Program-made: the position numbers and the translations under genes
Shown: one piece after another, positions 14,464 to 23,482 of the stretch
How the letters are laid out: each line of letters begins with the position of its first letter
Numbering within the stretch: position 1 is the stretch's first letter
Assembly: GCA_040880025.1 (NCBI GenBank)
Contig: JBBDJD010000022.1
Span: 372,001-436,000 of the forward strand
Direction of reading: 5' to 3'
Source: RCIO01 sp040880025
GTDB taxonomy: Bacteria; Pseudomonadota; Alphaproteobacteria; Rhizobiales; Rhizobiaceae
DNA: 64,000 nt
The notes under the pieces: model-generated
Databases searched by the model: none
Told to the model about the DNA's origin: nothing
The model's input: only the letters and a program-made list of their open reading frames with translations

Positions 14464-17400
14464 ATGACCGACACCGCCGAAAAGATCGATTACTCGAAAA
14501 CGCTCTATTTGCCGCAGACCGGGTTCCCAATGCGCGCCGGGCTGCCTCAGAAAGAGCCCGAGATTGTCACCCGCTGGGAGGATATGGACCTCTACACGCG
14601 GATGCGCGAGGACGCCGCCGGCCGGCCCAAATATGTGCTGCACGACGGCCCGCCCTACGCCAATGGCAACATCCATATAGGGCACGCGCTCAACAAGGTG
14701 CTGAAGGACGTCATCACGCGCTCGTTCCAGATGCGCGGCTATGACTCAAACTACGTGCCCGGCTGGGACTGTCATGGGCTGCCGATCGAATGGAAGATCG
14801 AGGAGCAGTACCGCGCCAAGGGCCTCGACAAGGACCAGGTGCCGGTCAACGAATTCCGCAAGGAATGCCGCGACTTCGCCCAGCACTGGGTTGACGTGCA
14901 AACCGGCGAATTTCAGCGCCTCGGCGTCGTCGGCGATTTCAAGAACCCGTATCTGACGATGAGCTACCACGCCGAGGCGCGGATTGCCGGCGAACTCTTG
15001 AAATTCGCCATGTCCGGCCAGCTCTATCGCGGCTCCAAGCCGGTGATGTGGAGTGTCGTGGAGCGCACCGCTCTGGCCGAGGCCGAGGTCGAGTATGCCG
15101 ATCATGAATCGGATACGGTCTGGGTGAAGTTTCCGATCGTCGCCTATGACAAGCAACTTGTTGCCGAAATAAACGAGCAGCAGGAAGCGGTAGTCCGGGT
15201 CGTCGCACCGGAACTTGATGGAGAAGATCAGGATCCGCTTCATAGTGCAGATCTGGCTGGGGCTTATGTCGTTATCTGGACGACGACGCCTTGGACAATT
15301 CCCGGAAATCGCGCGATTTCCTTTGCCGCAAGGATCAGATACGGCCTCTTCGAGGTGATCGAGGCCATAAATGACTTCGGCCCGCAGGCCGGTGAACGCC
15401 TGATTGTGGCGGAAGGTCTCGCTGAAGACTGTTCCGCCAAGGCAAAGGTCAAGCTGCGCGAGGTGTATTCTGACCTTCCGTGGTCATTGCTTCAATCGGT
15501 AGTCTGCGCCCACCCTCTCAAGGGCTTGGGCGGCGGCTACGAATTCGACGTTCCTCTCATCCCCGGCGATCACGTCACCGACGAGGCCGGCACCGGCTTC
15601 GTCCACACCGCGCCCGGCCACGGACGCGAGGACTTCGATGCCTGGATGGATCACCAGAAGGAATTGAGCGCGCGCGGCATCGACACCGCGATCCCCTTCA
15701 CCGTGGATGATGGCGGTTTCTACACCAAGGACGCGCCGGGCCTCGGCCCGGACCGCGAGGGCGGGCCGGCGCGCGTCATCGACGACAACGGCAGGAAGGG
15801 CGACGCCAATCAGGCGGTCATCACCGCGCTGATCGAAAGGGGCATGCTGTTCGCGCGTGGGCGGCTGAAGCATTCCTATCCGCACTCCTGGCGCTCCAAG
15901 AAGCCGGTCATCTTCCGCAACACGCCGCAATGGTTCGTCCATATGGACAAGGAGCTTGGCGATGACACGACGCTGCGCTCGCGCTCGTTGAAGGCCATCG
16001 ACGACACCCGCTTCGTGCCCAAGGCCGGTCAGGCGCGTCTTCGCGCCATGATCGAGGACCGGCCCGACTGGGTTCTTTCCCGTCAAAGAGCCTGGGGCGT
16101 GCCGATCTGCGTCTTCGTCAACGAGGATGGCGAGGTGCTGAAGGACGAGGCGGTCAATGCCGGCATCCTCGCTGCGTTCGAAGCCGAGGGCGCCGACGCA
16201 TGGTTCGCCGAGGGCGCGCGCGATCGCTTTCTGGGCTCGCGCGCCAACGAGCCGTGGACGATGGTGCGCGACATTCTCGATGTCTGGTTCGATTCAGGCT
16301 CGACCCATACCTTCACGCTGGAGGACCGGCCCGACCTGAAATGGCCGGCCGACGTCTATCTCGAAGGCTCCGACCAGCATCGCGGCTGGTTCCATTCCTC
16401 GCTGCTGGAAAGCTGCGGAACGCGCGGCCGCGCGCCCTACGACACGGTCATCACCCATGGCTTCACCATGGATGAGGAAGGCCGCAAGATGTCGAAATCG
16501 CTCGGCAACACGGTCGTTCCGCAAGACGTGATGAAGCAGTCCGGTGCCGATATTCTGCGGCTGTGGGTGATGACGACCGACTATTGGGAAGACCAGCGGC
16601 TCGGCAAGAACGTGCTGCAGACCAATATCGACTCCTACCGCAAGCTCAGGAACACGACGCGCTGGATGCTGGGCACTCTGGGGCATGACGAGGGCGAGGA
16701 TGTTGCCCTGGCCGAAATGCCGGAGCTCGAGCGGCTGATGCTGCACCGGCTGACCGAACTCGGCGAACTGGTCAACAAGGGCTACGACAATTTCGACTTC
16801 AAGCGCATCACGCGCTCTCTGATGGATTTCATGGTGGTCGAACTGTCGGCCTTCTATTTCGATGTCCGCAAGGACGCGCTTTATTGCGACGCTCCGTCTT
16901 CCGTGCGCCGCAAAGCCGCGATCGTGGTTGTGCGCCACCTGTTCGACAATCTGGTGACGTGGCTCGCGCCGATGCTGCCTTTCACCACCGAGGAAGCCTG
17001 GCTGGAGCGCTATCCGAATGTGAAATCGGTGCATCTGGAGCAGTTCCGCGCCATTCCGTCCGAATGGCGCGACGACGTGCTGGCCGCGAAGTGGCGCAAG
17101 ATCAGGCAGGTGCGCCGGGTCGTAACCGGCGCTCTGGAGATCGAGCGGCGTGACAAGACGATCGGTTCATCTCTGGAAGCCTCGCCGGTGGTCTACATCG
17201 CCGATCCGGAACTGCGCGCGGCCATTGCCGGCCATGACATGGACTTCGCCGAGATCTGCATCACCAGCGGCATCAAGGTTGAGGCGAGCGCGCCGCCGCA
17301 AGGCGCCTATACGCTCGACGAGGTGCCGGGTGTCGGCGTCGTCTTCGCGCGCGCCTCAGGCGTCAAATGCGCGCGGTCATGGCGTTACACCGACGATGTC

Positions 17401-17481
17401 GGCTCCGATCCGGAGTTCCCGGACGTGTCGGCTCGCGATGCCGCCGCGCTGCGCGAGCTTAAGGCTATCGGCAGGCTTTGA
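14464..17481 (+). CDS. ileS: Isoleucine--tRNA ligase
   Basis: IleRS charges tRNA-Ile and edits valine. The 1005-residue product from MTDTAEKIDYSKTLYLP has the class I HIGH motif (PYANGNIHIGHAL), the editing-domain WTTTPWTIPGNRAI, and MDEEGRKMSKSLGN (KMSKS). An in-frame ATG at 14434 is possible, but GAGAG lies well placed before 14464. Two oddities stand out. In the editing domain a lower-GC stretch (15181-15480, about 57 percent) adds acidic residues (EINEQQEAV...PELDGEDQDP) before WTTTPW. The C-terminal zinc-finger cysteines of E. coli IleRS are mostly gone: KCARSWRY keeps one Cys, and the last pair is absent. Confidence 0.96.
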   Translation: MTDTAEKIDYSKTLYLPQTGFPMRAGLPQKEPEIVTRWEDMDLYTRMREDAAGRPKYVLHDGPPYANGNIHIGHALNKVLKDVITRSFQMRGYDSNYVPGWDCHGLPIEWKIEEQYRAKGLDKDQVPVNEFRKECRDFAQHWVDVQTGEFQRLGVVGDFKNPYLTMSYHAEARIAGELLKFAMSGQLYRGSKPVMWSVVERTALAEAEVEYADHESDTVWVKFPIVAYDKQLVAEINEQQEAVVRVVAPELDGEDQDPLHSADLAGAYVVIWTTTPWTIPGNRAISFAARIRYGLFEVIEAINDFGPQAGERLIVAEGLAEDCSAKAKVKLREVYSDLPWSLLQSVVCAHPLKGLGGGYEFDVPLIPGDHVTDEAGTGFVHTAPGHGREDFDAWMDHQKELSARGIDTAIPFTVDDGGFYTKDAPGLGPDREGGPARVIDDNGRKGDANQAVITALIERGMLFARGRLKHSYPHSWRSKKPVIFRNTPQWFVHMDKELGDDTTLRSRSLKAIDDTRFVPKAGQARLRAMIEDRPDWVLSRQRAWGVPICVFVNEDGEVLKDEAVNAGILAAFEAEGADAWFAEGARDRFLGSRANEPWTMVRDILDVWFDSGSTHTFTLEDRPDLKWPADVYLEGSDQHRGWFHSSLLESCGTRGRAPYDTVITHGFTMDEEGRKMSKSLGNTVVPQDVMKQSGADILRLWVMTTDYWEDQRLGKNVLQTNIDSYRKLRNTTRWMLGTLGHDEGEDVALAEMPELERLMLHRLTELGELVNKGYDNFDFKRITRSLMDFMVVELSAFYFDVRKDALYCDAPSSVRRKAAIVVVRHLFDNLVTWLAPMLPFTTEEAWLERYPNVKSVHLEQFRAIPSEWRDDVLAAKWRKIRQVRRVVTGALEIERRDKTIGSSLEASPVVYIADPELRAAIAGHDMDFAEICITSGIKVEASAPPQGAYTLDEVPGVGVVFARASGVKCARSWRYTDDVGSDPEFPDVSARDAAALRELKAIGRL

Positions 17482-17516
17482 TTGCCCTTGCCGGCCGCGT
17501 AAGTTACAAAGGCGTG

Positions 17517-17547
17517 CAAATCCGGCGTCATCTTGTCGCCGGATTTG
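17517..17547 (+). terminator. Hairpin after ileS
   Basis: An 11-bp perfect inverted repeat (CAAATCCGGCG / CGCCGGATTTG) with a 9-base loop begins 35 bases past the ileS stop. The T run after it is weak, so this is a terminator-like hairpin rather than a textbook terminator. Confidence 0.6.
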
Positions 17548-17616
17548 TGGGTATTGGGTTTGGGTGGATGAGTAACCGGCCAAATTTTGGGCCGGGAATG
17601 TGAGAGGCTGAATTTC

Positions 17617-18252
17617 GTGATCAATCCCGCTCATGCGCGTTTCGCGCGCGCGGCGCTTGTTTCAGGCGTCATGGCTGCTGGTCTTGGACTGGCGGGCTGT
17701 GTCGCGTCGCCGACCTACGGCACTGACAAGACGGCGAACAAGCAGCTTCTGGAAGACGTGACCGGCATGCTGGCGCTCGGCCCCAAGAAGGGTCCGCAAA
17801 TCGACTACAAGCCGCGCCCGGAACTGGTTACGCCTGAGACGACGGCTGTGCTGCCGCCGCCGCAGGATGATGTCGCGACGGCCTCGAACCCGCAATGGCC
17901 TGAGGCGAATGAAGAACGGTTGGCGCGTATCCGCGCCGAGGCCACTGAGAACCGCGACAGCCCGTTCTATCGTCCAAATATCGTCAATGACACGACAGCG
18001 GGGGATACCGGCGTCACCAATGACGATCCGGTTCTGGCCAATATGAGCAGCCGCGAGCGGCACGAGGAAATCCAAAGGCGTCGCATCCTGGCGCGGGGCG
18101 GCGGCTCCAACAGCCGCCAATATCTCAGCGAACCGCCGGTGGACTACCGCCGGCCCGCGGAGACTGCTCCTACCGACGAAGTCGGCGAGGCGGAATGGAA
18201 GAAGGAACGCCGCGCGCGCCGCAACGCTGGCGGCGGACGCAGCCTCTTCTGA
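17617..18252 (+). CDS. Predicted lipoprotein of unknown function
   Basis: The 211-residue product begins at GTG 17617 (VINPAHARFARAALVSGVMAAGLGLAGC), preceded by GAGAGG at a good distance; a TTG at 17587 is less likely. The signal peptide ends in the lipobox LAGC at about residue 28, so it should be lipidated and anchored in the envelope. The mature part is low-complexity and charged, with a Pro-rich stretch and a basic end (KKERRARRNAGGGRSLF). Similar short lipoproteins occur next to ileS in rhizobia, as far as I recall. No domain or function is recognised. Confidence 0.75.
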   Translation: MINPAHARFARAALVSGVMAAGLGLAGCVASPTYGTDKTANKQLLEDVTGMLALGPKKGPQIDYKPRPELVTPETTAVLPPPQDDVATASNPQWPEANEERLARIRAEATENRDSPFYRPNIVNDTTAGDTGVTNDDPVLANMSSRERHEEIQRRRILARGGGSNSRQYLSEPPVDYRRPAETAPTDEVGEAEWKKERRARRNAGGGRSLF

Positions 18253-18294
18253 TGAGTTGATGGGCGGTGCGCCGCCCTCCCTGCGCTGAATGGC

Positions 18295-18750
18295 TTAATC
18301 GCGCCTTTCCCGAAAGAATTCGACAAGCAGCGCCGCCGCGTCGGTCTCGCCCAATCCCGGGTAGATTTCGGGCGCATGGTGACAGGTGGGAGACGAATAG
18401 AACCGTCCGCCGTGAATCACCGCCCCGCCTTTCTCGTCTTCAGCGCCGAAATAGAGCCTTCTCAATCGCGCGAACGAGATGGCTGCCGCGCACATCGCGC
18501 AGGGTTCCAGCGTGACGTAGATGTCGCCATCGGGCAGCCGCTCCAGCCCGGCTTCACGGCAGGCCTCGCGTATGGCGACGATCTCCGCATGCGCGGTCGG
18601 GTCGTTCAATTCGCGGGTCCGGTTGCCTGCTCGTGCGACAATCTCGTTGCCACGCACGACTACCGCGCCGACGGGAACTTCGCCGCGCGCCGCCGCCTGC
18701 CGCGCCTCTTCCAGCGCCGCTCCCATGAAATCCTTCCGCTTCGTCATCAA
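18295..18750 (-). CDS. tadA: tRNA-specific adenosine deaminase
   Basis: TadA converts A34 of tRNA-Arg(ACG) to inosine. The 151-residue protein carries the zinc-site motifs of the cytidine deaminase superfamily: DPTAHAEIVAI (zinc His and catalytic Glu) and TLEPCAMCAAAI (two zinc Cys). Length and the C-terminal FFRERR end are typical. The gene is convergent with the lipoprotein and divergent from rluB, a common arrangement in rhizobia. An alternative start at the second Met (MTKRKDFM) is equally possible. Confidence 0.94.
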   Translation of the reverse strand: MMTKRKDFMGAALEEARQAAARGEVPVGAVVVRGNEIVARAGNRTRELNDPTAHAEIVAIREACREAGLERLPDGDIYVTLEPCAMCAAAISFARLRRLYFGAEDEKGGAVIHGGRFYSSPTCHHAPEIYPGLGETDAAALLVEFFRERRD

Positions 18751-18822
18751 GCAGCGCCGCCGATTTCCCTCGCACCATCCCTAACCCTTTGATATCTAGC
18801 GGGCCTCACGAACGAAAGCCAC

Positions 18823-20127
18823 ATGACCGACGATCGGAAAAAACCGTTTCACAAGCGCACCGAGCGCGATGGTGAACGCAGGCAGGGCGCACAGGCGGCA
18901 AAACGCACGCCGGGCGCCGACAGCGCCGCGCCCGAACGCATAGCCAAACGGTTGGCGCGTGCTGGCGTGGCGTCACGCCGCGATGCCGAGGCGATGATCG
19001 CCGCCGGGCGCGTGGCGGTAAACGGCAAGGTGATCGAAAGTCCCGCGCTCAATGTGAGCGGCTCGGACCGTATCGACGTCGATGGCGCGCCGATTCCCGA
19101 AATCGAGCGCACGCGTCTCTTCCTTTACCACAAGCCGACCGGCCTGGTGACGACCAACAAGGACCCGCAAGGCCGCAAGACGGTGTTCGAGGCGCTGCCG
19201 CCCGGTCTGCCAAGGCTGGTCTCGGTGGGGCGCTTGGACATCAACACCGAGGGCCTGTTGCTGCTCACAAACGATGGCGGGCTGTCGAGGGTGCTCGAAC
19301 TGCCGGCGACGGGCTGGCTCCGGCGCTACCGTGTGCGCGTGCACGGCAAGGTGGACGAGAAGGCGCTGGCCGGCCTGAAGGACGGCATTGCGGTGGACGG
19401 CGTCTATTACGGTTCCGTCGAGGCGTCGCTGGAGCGGGTGCAGGGAACCAATGCCTGGCTCTCGATCGGCCTGCGTGAAGGCAAGAACCGTGAGGTGAAG
19501 AACATTCTCGCCGAGTTGGGGCTGGAGGTCACGCGGCTGATTCGCATCTCGTACGGGCCCTTCCAGCTTGGCGAATTGACCGAAGGCGCGGTGCAGGAAC
19601 TGCGCGGCCGCGCGCTGCGAGACCAGCTTGGCCCACGGCTGATCGAGCAGGCGGGCGCCAATTTCGATGCGCCTGTCGTGAACCAGCAAAAGCCGGCGGA
19701 AAAACCGGCCGGCGGCGACAGCAGGCAGGACCCGCGCCGGCCTACCGGCGGCGCGAACCGTTACGGCGACAAGCGCAATTCCCGGGAGGCCGCGTTGTCG
19801 CGCCTGACGACGAAGGAGCCGTCACGCGGCAAGCAGTCATCCAAGGATGACGATAAACCGCGCGGCACGATGGAGCGGCGCTCGCGCTCGTCCAATGTCT
19901 GGATGGCGCCCGGCGCGCGCCCCACGGGTCCAAAGGCCGCTGCCGCGTCGGCGGCAAAGACGCCGCTCGCCGATCCGAACCGGCGCGCCGGCAAGAAGGC
20001 GGTCGCGGCGGATTCGAAGGCGGGGCGGACCAAGGGAAAACCGCAGCCAAAGGGCGATCACGCAGGCGGCAAGCCGCGGCGGGGGCCGCGTACGGGAGGT
20101 CGCCCGAATGCGGATCGTCGGCGGTGA
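18823..20127 (+). CDS. rluB: 23S rRNA pseudouridine synthase, RluB type
   Basis: A 434-residue protein with an S4 RNA-binding domain (ERIAKRLARAGVASRRDAEAMI) and a RsuA/RluB/RluE-type catalytic domain. The catalytic aspartate sits in VSVGRLDINTEGLLLLTND, and GLREGKNREVKNILA is present. RluB modifies U2605 of 23S rRNA in E. coli; assignment to RluB over other members is by similarity. From about residue 270 onward there is a long, basic, low-complexity tail rich in Lys, Arg, Ala and Gly, common in alphaproteobacterial homologues and probably RNA-binding. Its last 20 bases overlap rsmD. Confidence 0.9.
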   Translation: MTDDRKKPFHKRTERDGERRQGAQAAKRTPGADSAAPERIAKRLARAGVASRRDAEAMIAAGRVAVNGKVIESPALNVSGSDRIDVDGAPIPEIERTRLFLYHKPTGLVTTNKDPQGRKTVFEALPPGLPRLVSVGRLDINTEGLLLLTNDGGLSRVLELPATGWLRRYRVRVHGKVDEKALAGLKDGIAVDGVYYGSVEASLERVQGTNAWLSIGLREGKNREVKNILAELGLEVTRLIRISYGPFQLGELTEGAVQELRGRALRDQLGPRLIEQAGANFDAPVVNQQKPAEKPAGGDSRQDPRRPTGGANRYGDKRNSREAALSRLTTKEPSRGKQSSKDDDKPRGTMERRSRSSNVWMAPGARPTGPKAAAASAAKTPLADPNRRAGKKAVAADSKAGRTKGKPQPKGDHAGGKPRRGPRTGGRPNADRRR

Positions 20128-20662
20128 GCTACGCGGGCGGACGCTCGTAACACCGCGCTCGACAGCGATCCGTCCGACCAGCGACCGAATACGCGAAGCG
20201 ATATTCAATATCGTCGCCCACCGCCGCCCCGGGGGTCTCGAAGGCGCGCGTGTGCTCGACCTGTTCGCCGGCACGGGCGCGCTTGGCATCGAGGCGTTGT
20301 CGCGGGGCGCGGCCATGTGCCTCTTCATCGAGGAAGCCGCCGAGGCGAGGGGCCTGATCCGCGACAATGTCGAGACATTCGGCCTTGCCGGACGGGCGAA
20401 GATTTTCCGCCGCGATGCAACAAGCCTGGGCGAGATCGGCACGATCCGGCCGTTCGATCTCGTCTTTGCCGACCCGCCCTACCGCAAGGGGCTTGGTGAA
20501 CGCGCGCTGGAATCGGCTCTTGCCGGAGGGTGGATGACGCCCGGGGCGACGATTGTGCTCGAGGAAGCGGCAGACGCTCCCTCCACCCCGCCGAGCGGGT
20601 TCTCCCTCGCGGACGAGCGCGAATATGGCGATACCATCATCCGTTTTCTCGACCTTGCCTGA
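20108..20662 (+). CDS. rsmD: 16S rRNA (guanine(966)-N(2))-methyltransferase
   Basis: RsmD methylates G966 of 16S rRNA with S-adenosylmethionine. From MRIVGGELRGRTLVTP at 20108 the product is 184 residues, the normal size. It shows RPTSDRIREAIFNI, the SAM-binding VLDLFAGTGALGIEALSRGA, and the N6/N2-methylase motif DLVFADPPYRKG. The longer open frame upstream lies within rluB in another frame and is discarded. Translation is likely coupled to rluB by the 20-base overlap, grouping two rRNA-modifying enzymes. Confidence 0.94.
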   Translation: MRIVGGELRGRTLVTPRSTAIRPTSDRIREAIFNIVAHRRPGGLEGARVLDLFAGTGALGIEALSRGAAMCLFIEEAAEARGLIRDNVETFGLAGRAKIFRRDATSLGEIGTIRPFDLVFADPPYRKGLGERALESALAGGWMTPGATIVLEEAADAPSTPPSGFSLADEREYGDTIIRFLDLA

Positions 20663-20756
20663 CTTTGTTCTAGATTGCGGGCTTGGATGATGTGATTCCC
20701 GCCGCGCGCTGTCGTGCGCAATTGCCCCGATTTTCTGACCCGGTCCGGATTCCCGA

Positions 20757-22121
20757 ATGCCATTTTCGACTGCCTTCACACAACGGCTCCTTGCAACAAT
20801 GATGGTCGCGGCAGCGCTGCTGGCCTTCATGTCCGTCGCCCGCGCCGACAATGGCGTGACGACATTTGAGCTCGACAACGGGCTTCAGGTGATCGTTATC
20901 CCTGATCATCGCGCGCCGGTCGTCACGCATATGATCTGGTACAAGGTCGGCAGCGCCGACGAGACGCCGGGGGGGTCGGGCATCGCCCATTTCCTCGAAC
21001 ACCTGATGTTCAAGGGCACCGAGAAGCATGCGGCGGGCGAATTTTCCGCCGTGATCGCCGAGATCGGCGGTAACGAGAATGCCTTCACCTCGCAGGATTA
21101 CACGGCCTACTTCCAGCAGGTCGGCCCCGACGCGCTGCCGACCATGATGGAATTCGAGGCCGACCGCATGCGCGGCCTCATCCTGACCGACGAGGTGGTC
21201 GCGCCCGAGCGCGACGTCGTGATCGAGGAGCGGCGGGCGCGCATCGAGACAAGCCCCGGCGCGCTCCTGTCGGAGGAAGTGGAAGCCACGCTGTTCCAGA
21301 ACCACCCCTACCGCTATCCTGTGATCGGCTGGATGCACGAGATAAGGGAGCTGGACCGGGAAAAGGCGCTGGCTTTTTACGATCTGCACTATGCGCCCAA
21401 CAACGCGATCCTCGTCGTTGCCGGCGACGTGGAGCCCGAGCAGGTTCGGGCGCTGGCCGAGAAAACCTACGGCCAGGTGCCGCGCGGACCGGATTTGCCG
21501 CAGCGCACAAGGCCGCGGGAACCGCATCAGGACACCAATAGAACCGTGACGCTGAGAGATCCGCGCGTCAGCTTGCCAAGCCTGCAGCGCAGCTGGGTCG
21601 TGCCGTCCTACACCTCAGCCGAGGAGGGCGAGGCCGAGGCGCTGGACCTTCTCGCAGAGATACTGGGCGGCGGTGTCCGCAGCCGTCTCTATCAGCAGCT
21701 CGTGGTCAAGGATGGAATCGCCGCATCGGCCGGCGCCGGCTATCGCGCGACGGCGCTGGACGATAGCAGTTTCAGCGTCTACGGCGCGCCGCGCGGCGAC
21801 GCCGACCTCGAAACCGTGGAAAAGGCGATCGAGACAGAAATCGCCCTGATTGCCGAAAAAGGCGTCAGCGAGGACGAGCTGAGGCGGGCCAGAAACCGGT
21901 TTCTGCGCAGCATGATCTTCGCCCGCGACAGCCAGTCCGGCATGGCGCGTATCTACGGGTCGCTGCTGGCGACGGGCCTTGCTGTTGAAGATATCGACGC
22001 CTGGCCCGACCGCGTTCGCGCCGTCACGGCGGAAGATGTTCGCAACGCTGCCCGGCGCTATTTGGCGTCCAGTGCATATGTGACCGGGTACCTTCTGCCG
22101 GATGAGGGAGTGATCCAATGA
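20757..22121 (+). CDS. M16 family zinc protease, catalytic subunit
   Basis: A 454-residue periplasmic protein with an N-terminal signal segment (LLATMMVAAALLAFMSVARA, about residues 11-30). The inverted zinc motif HFLEH is at residues 78-82, with a matching downstream Glu in VVIEERRAR about 76 residues later, as in pitrilysin/insulinase proteases. GWMHEIREL and the C-terminal M16 half-domain are present. The stop overlaps the ATG of the next M16 gene (ATGA), so the pair is translationally coupled and probably forms a heterodimer of active and inactive subunits. The natural substrate is unknown. Confidence 0.92.
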   Translation: MPFSTAFTQRLLATMMVAAALLAFMSVARADNGVTTFELDNGLQVIVIPDHRAPVVTHMIWYKVGSADETPGGSGIAHFLEHLMFKGTEKHAAGEFSAVIAEIGGNENAFTSQDYTAYFQQVGPDALPTMMEFEADRMRGLILTDEVVAPERDVVIEERRARIETSPGALLSEEVEATLFQNHPYRYPVIGWMHEIRELDREKALAFYDLHYAPNNAILVVAGDVEPEQVRALAEKTYGQVPRGPDLPQRTRPREPHQDTNRTVTLRDPRVSLPSLQRSWVVPSYTSAEEGEAEALDLLAEILGGGVRSRLYQQLVVKDGIAASAGAGYRATALDDSSFSVYGAPRGDADLETVEKAIETEIALIAEKGVSEDELRRARNRFLRSMIFARDSQSGMARIYGSLLATGLAVEDIDAWPDRVRAVTAEDVRNAARRYLASSAYVTGYLLPDEGVIQ

Positions 22122-23482
22122 GTGCGCCCATGATGGTTCGAAACAGCATCACGACGCGTATCGAGAACGCGGCGGTCGCCTTCATTCTTTCCCTGTTTTT
22201 CCTGACCTTTCCATCGCTTGGGCCGGCACATGCGTCGACCGAGATCCAGGAAGTTCGCTCCGAAGGCGGCATCACCGCCTGGCTGGTCGAGGATTACACG
22301 GTGCCGATCGTCGCGCTGCGTTTCATGTTCGAAGGCGGATCGACTCAGGACCCGGAGGGCAAGGAAGGTCTCGCCAATCTGATGACAGGGCTGTTTGACG
22401 AGGGCGCGGGCGAACTCGATTCGGAAGCGTTTCAACTTGCGCTTGACGATGCGGCTGCCGAGATGGGCTTCAGCGCCGGTCGCGACGCGATTTCCGGCTC
22501 GATGCGCACGCTGGCCGAAACCCGTCCGGAGGCGTTCGGCCTGCTGCGGCTGGCGCTGACCAGGCCGAATTTCGACCAGGCGCCCATCGATCGCATTCGT
22601 GCGCAAATCGTCGCTGGCATTCACGCACGTTCGCGCGATCCCGAGACGGCGGCCCAGATAGCCTTTGCAAAGGCCGTCTATGGCGACCATCCCTATGCGC
22701 GGCAGTCGGAGGGAACGCCGGAGACCCTGGCAACAGTTACGTCCGACGATTTGCGCAGACTTCATTCCAGACTGTTTGCCCGCGACAATCTGATCGTCGG
22801 CGTCGTTGGCGCTATTGACGCGGAGACGTTGAAGGCCGAACTCGACCGCCTGTTTGGCGATCTTCCCGAAAATGCCGATCTTGTTTCCGTGGCCGACGTT
22901 GAGCCCAAGCTCGATCAGACGGTGCGCATCGACTATCCGCTGCCGCAGACATCGCTTCAACTGGCCTATAAGGGTATTGCCCGAGACGATCCCGATTTCT
23001 TCCCGGCGCTGCTGATGAACCACGTGCTTGGCGGCGGCTCGTTCACGTCGCGGCTTTTCGAGGAGGTGCGCGAAAAGCGCGGACTGGCCTATGGCATAGG
23101 ATCGGGCCTTTCCAACTCGCGCCATGCCGACGCTCTGGTCATGGGCACGGCGACCAATGCCGACCGGGCAGCCGAGACACTCGACGTCATTCGCGAGGTC
23201 GTCGCCATGATGGCCGAAGAGGGGCCAACGGAAGCCGAACTCGATGCCGCAAAGCGCTACCTGCTCGGCGCCTACGCGATCAACAATCTGGCGTCATCGG
23301 GCGCTATCGCCAATACGCTTGTCGGATTGCAGTTCGAGTCGCTTGGCCTAGACTATATCCAGCGCCGGCCGGCGTTGATCAACGCGGTCACGCGCGAGGA
23401 AGCTGCAAGGCAGGCACGCGAACTCCTGAGCGGTGAGCCTGCCGTATTGATGATCGGCCCTGGCGCCGAAGATGGAGAATGA
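22118..23482 (+). CDS. M16 family protein, non-catalytic subunit
   Basis: A 454-residue partner of the preceding protease with its own signal segment (AAVAFILSLFFLTFPSLGPAHA). The fold is that of M16, but the HxxEH zinc motif is replaced by a stretch reading LANLMTGLFDEGAG, so it should not cleave peptides. The C-terminal half keeps the conserved LGGGSFTSRLFEEVREKRGLAYG segment, which in M16 pairs contributes to substrate binding. Its last 11 bases overlap the patatin gene. Confidence 0.9.
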   Translation: MSAPMMVRNSITTRIENAAVAFILSLFFLTFPSLGPAHASTEIQEVRSEGGITAWLVEDYTVPIVALRFMFEGGSTQDPEGKEGLANLMTGLFDEGAGELDSEAFQLALDDAAAEMGFSAGRDAISGSMRTLAETRPEAFGLLRLALTRPNFDQAPIDRIRAQIVAGIHARSRDPETAAQIAFAKAVYGDHPYARQSEGTPETLATVTSDDLRRLHSRLFARDNLIVGVVGAIDAETLKAELDRLFGDLPENADLVSVADVEPKLDQTVRIDYPLPQTSLQLAYKGIARDDPDFFPALLMNHVLGGGSFTSRLFEEVREKRGLAYGIGSGLSNSRHADALVMGTATNADRAAETLDVIREVVAMMAEEGPTEAELDAAKRYLLGAYAINNLASSGAIANTLVGLQFESLGLDYIQRRPALINAVTREEAARQARELLSGEPAVLMIGPGAEDGE

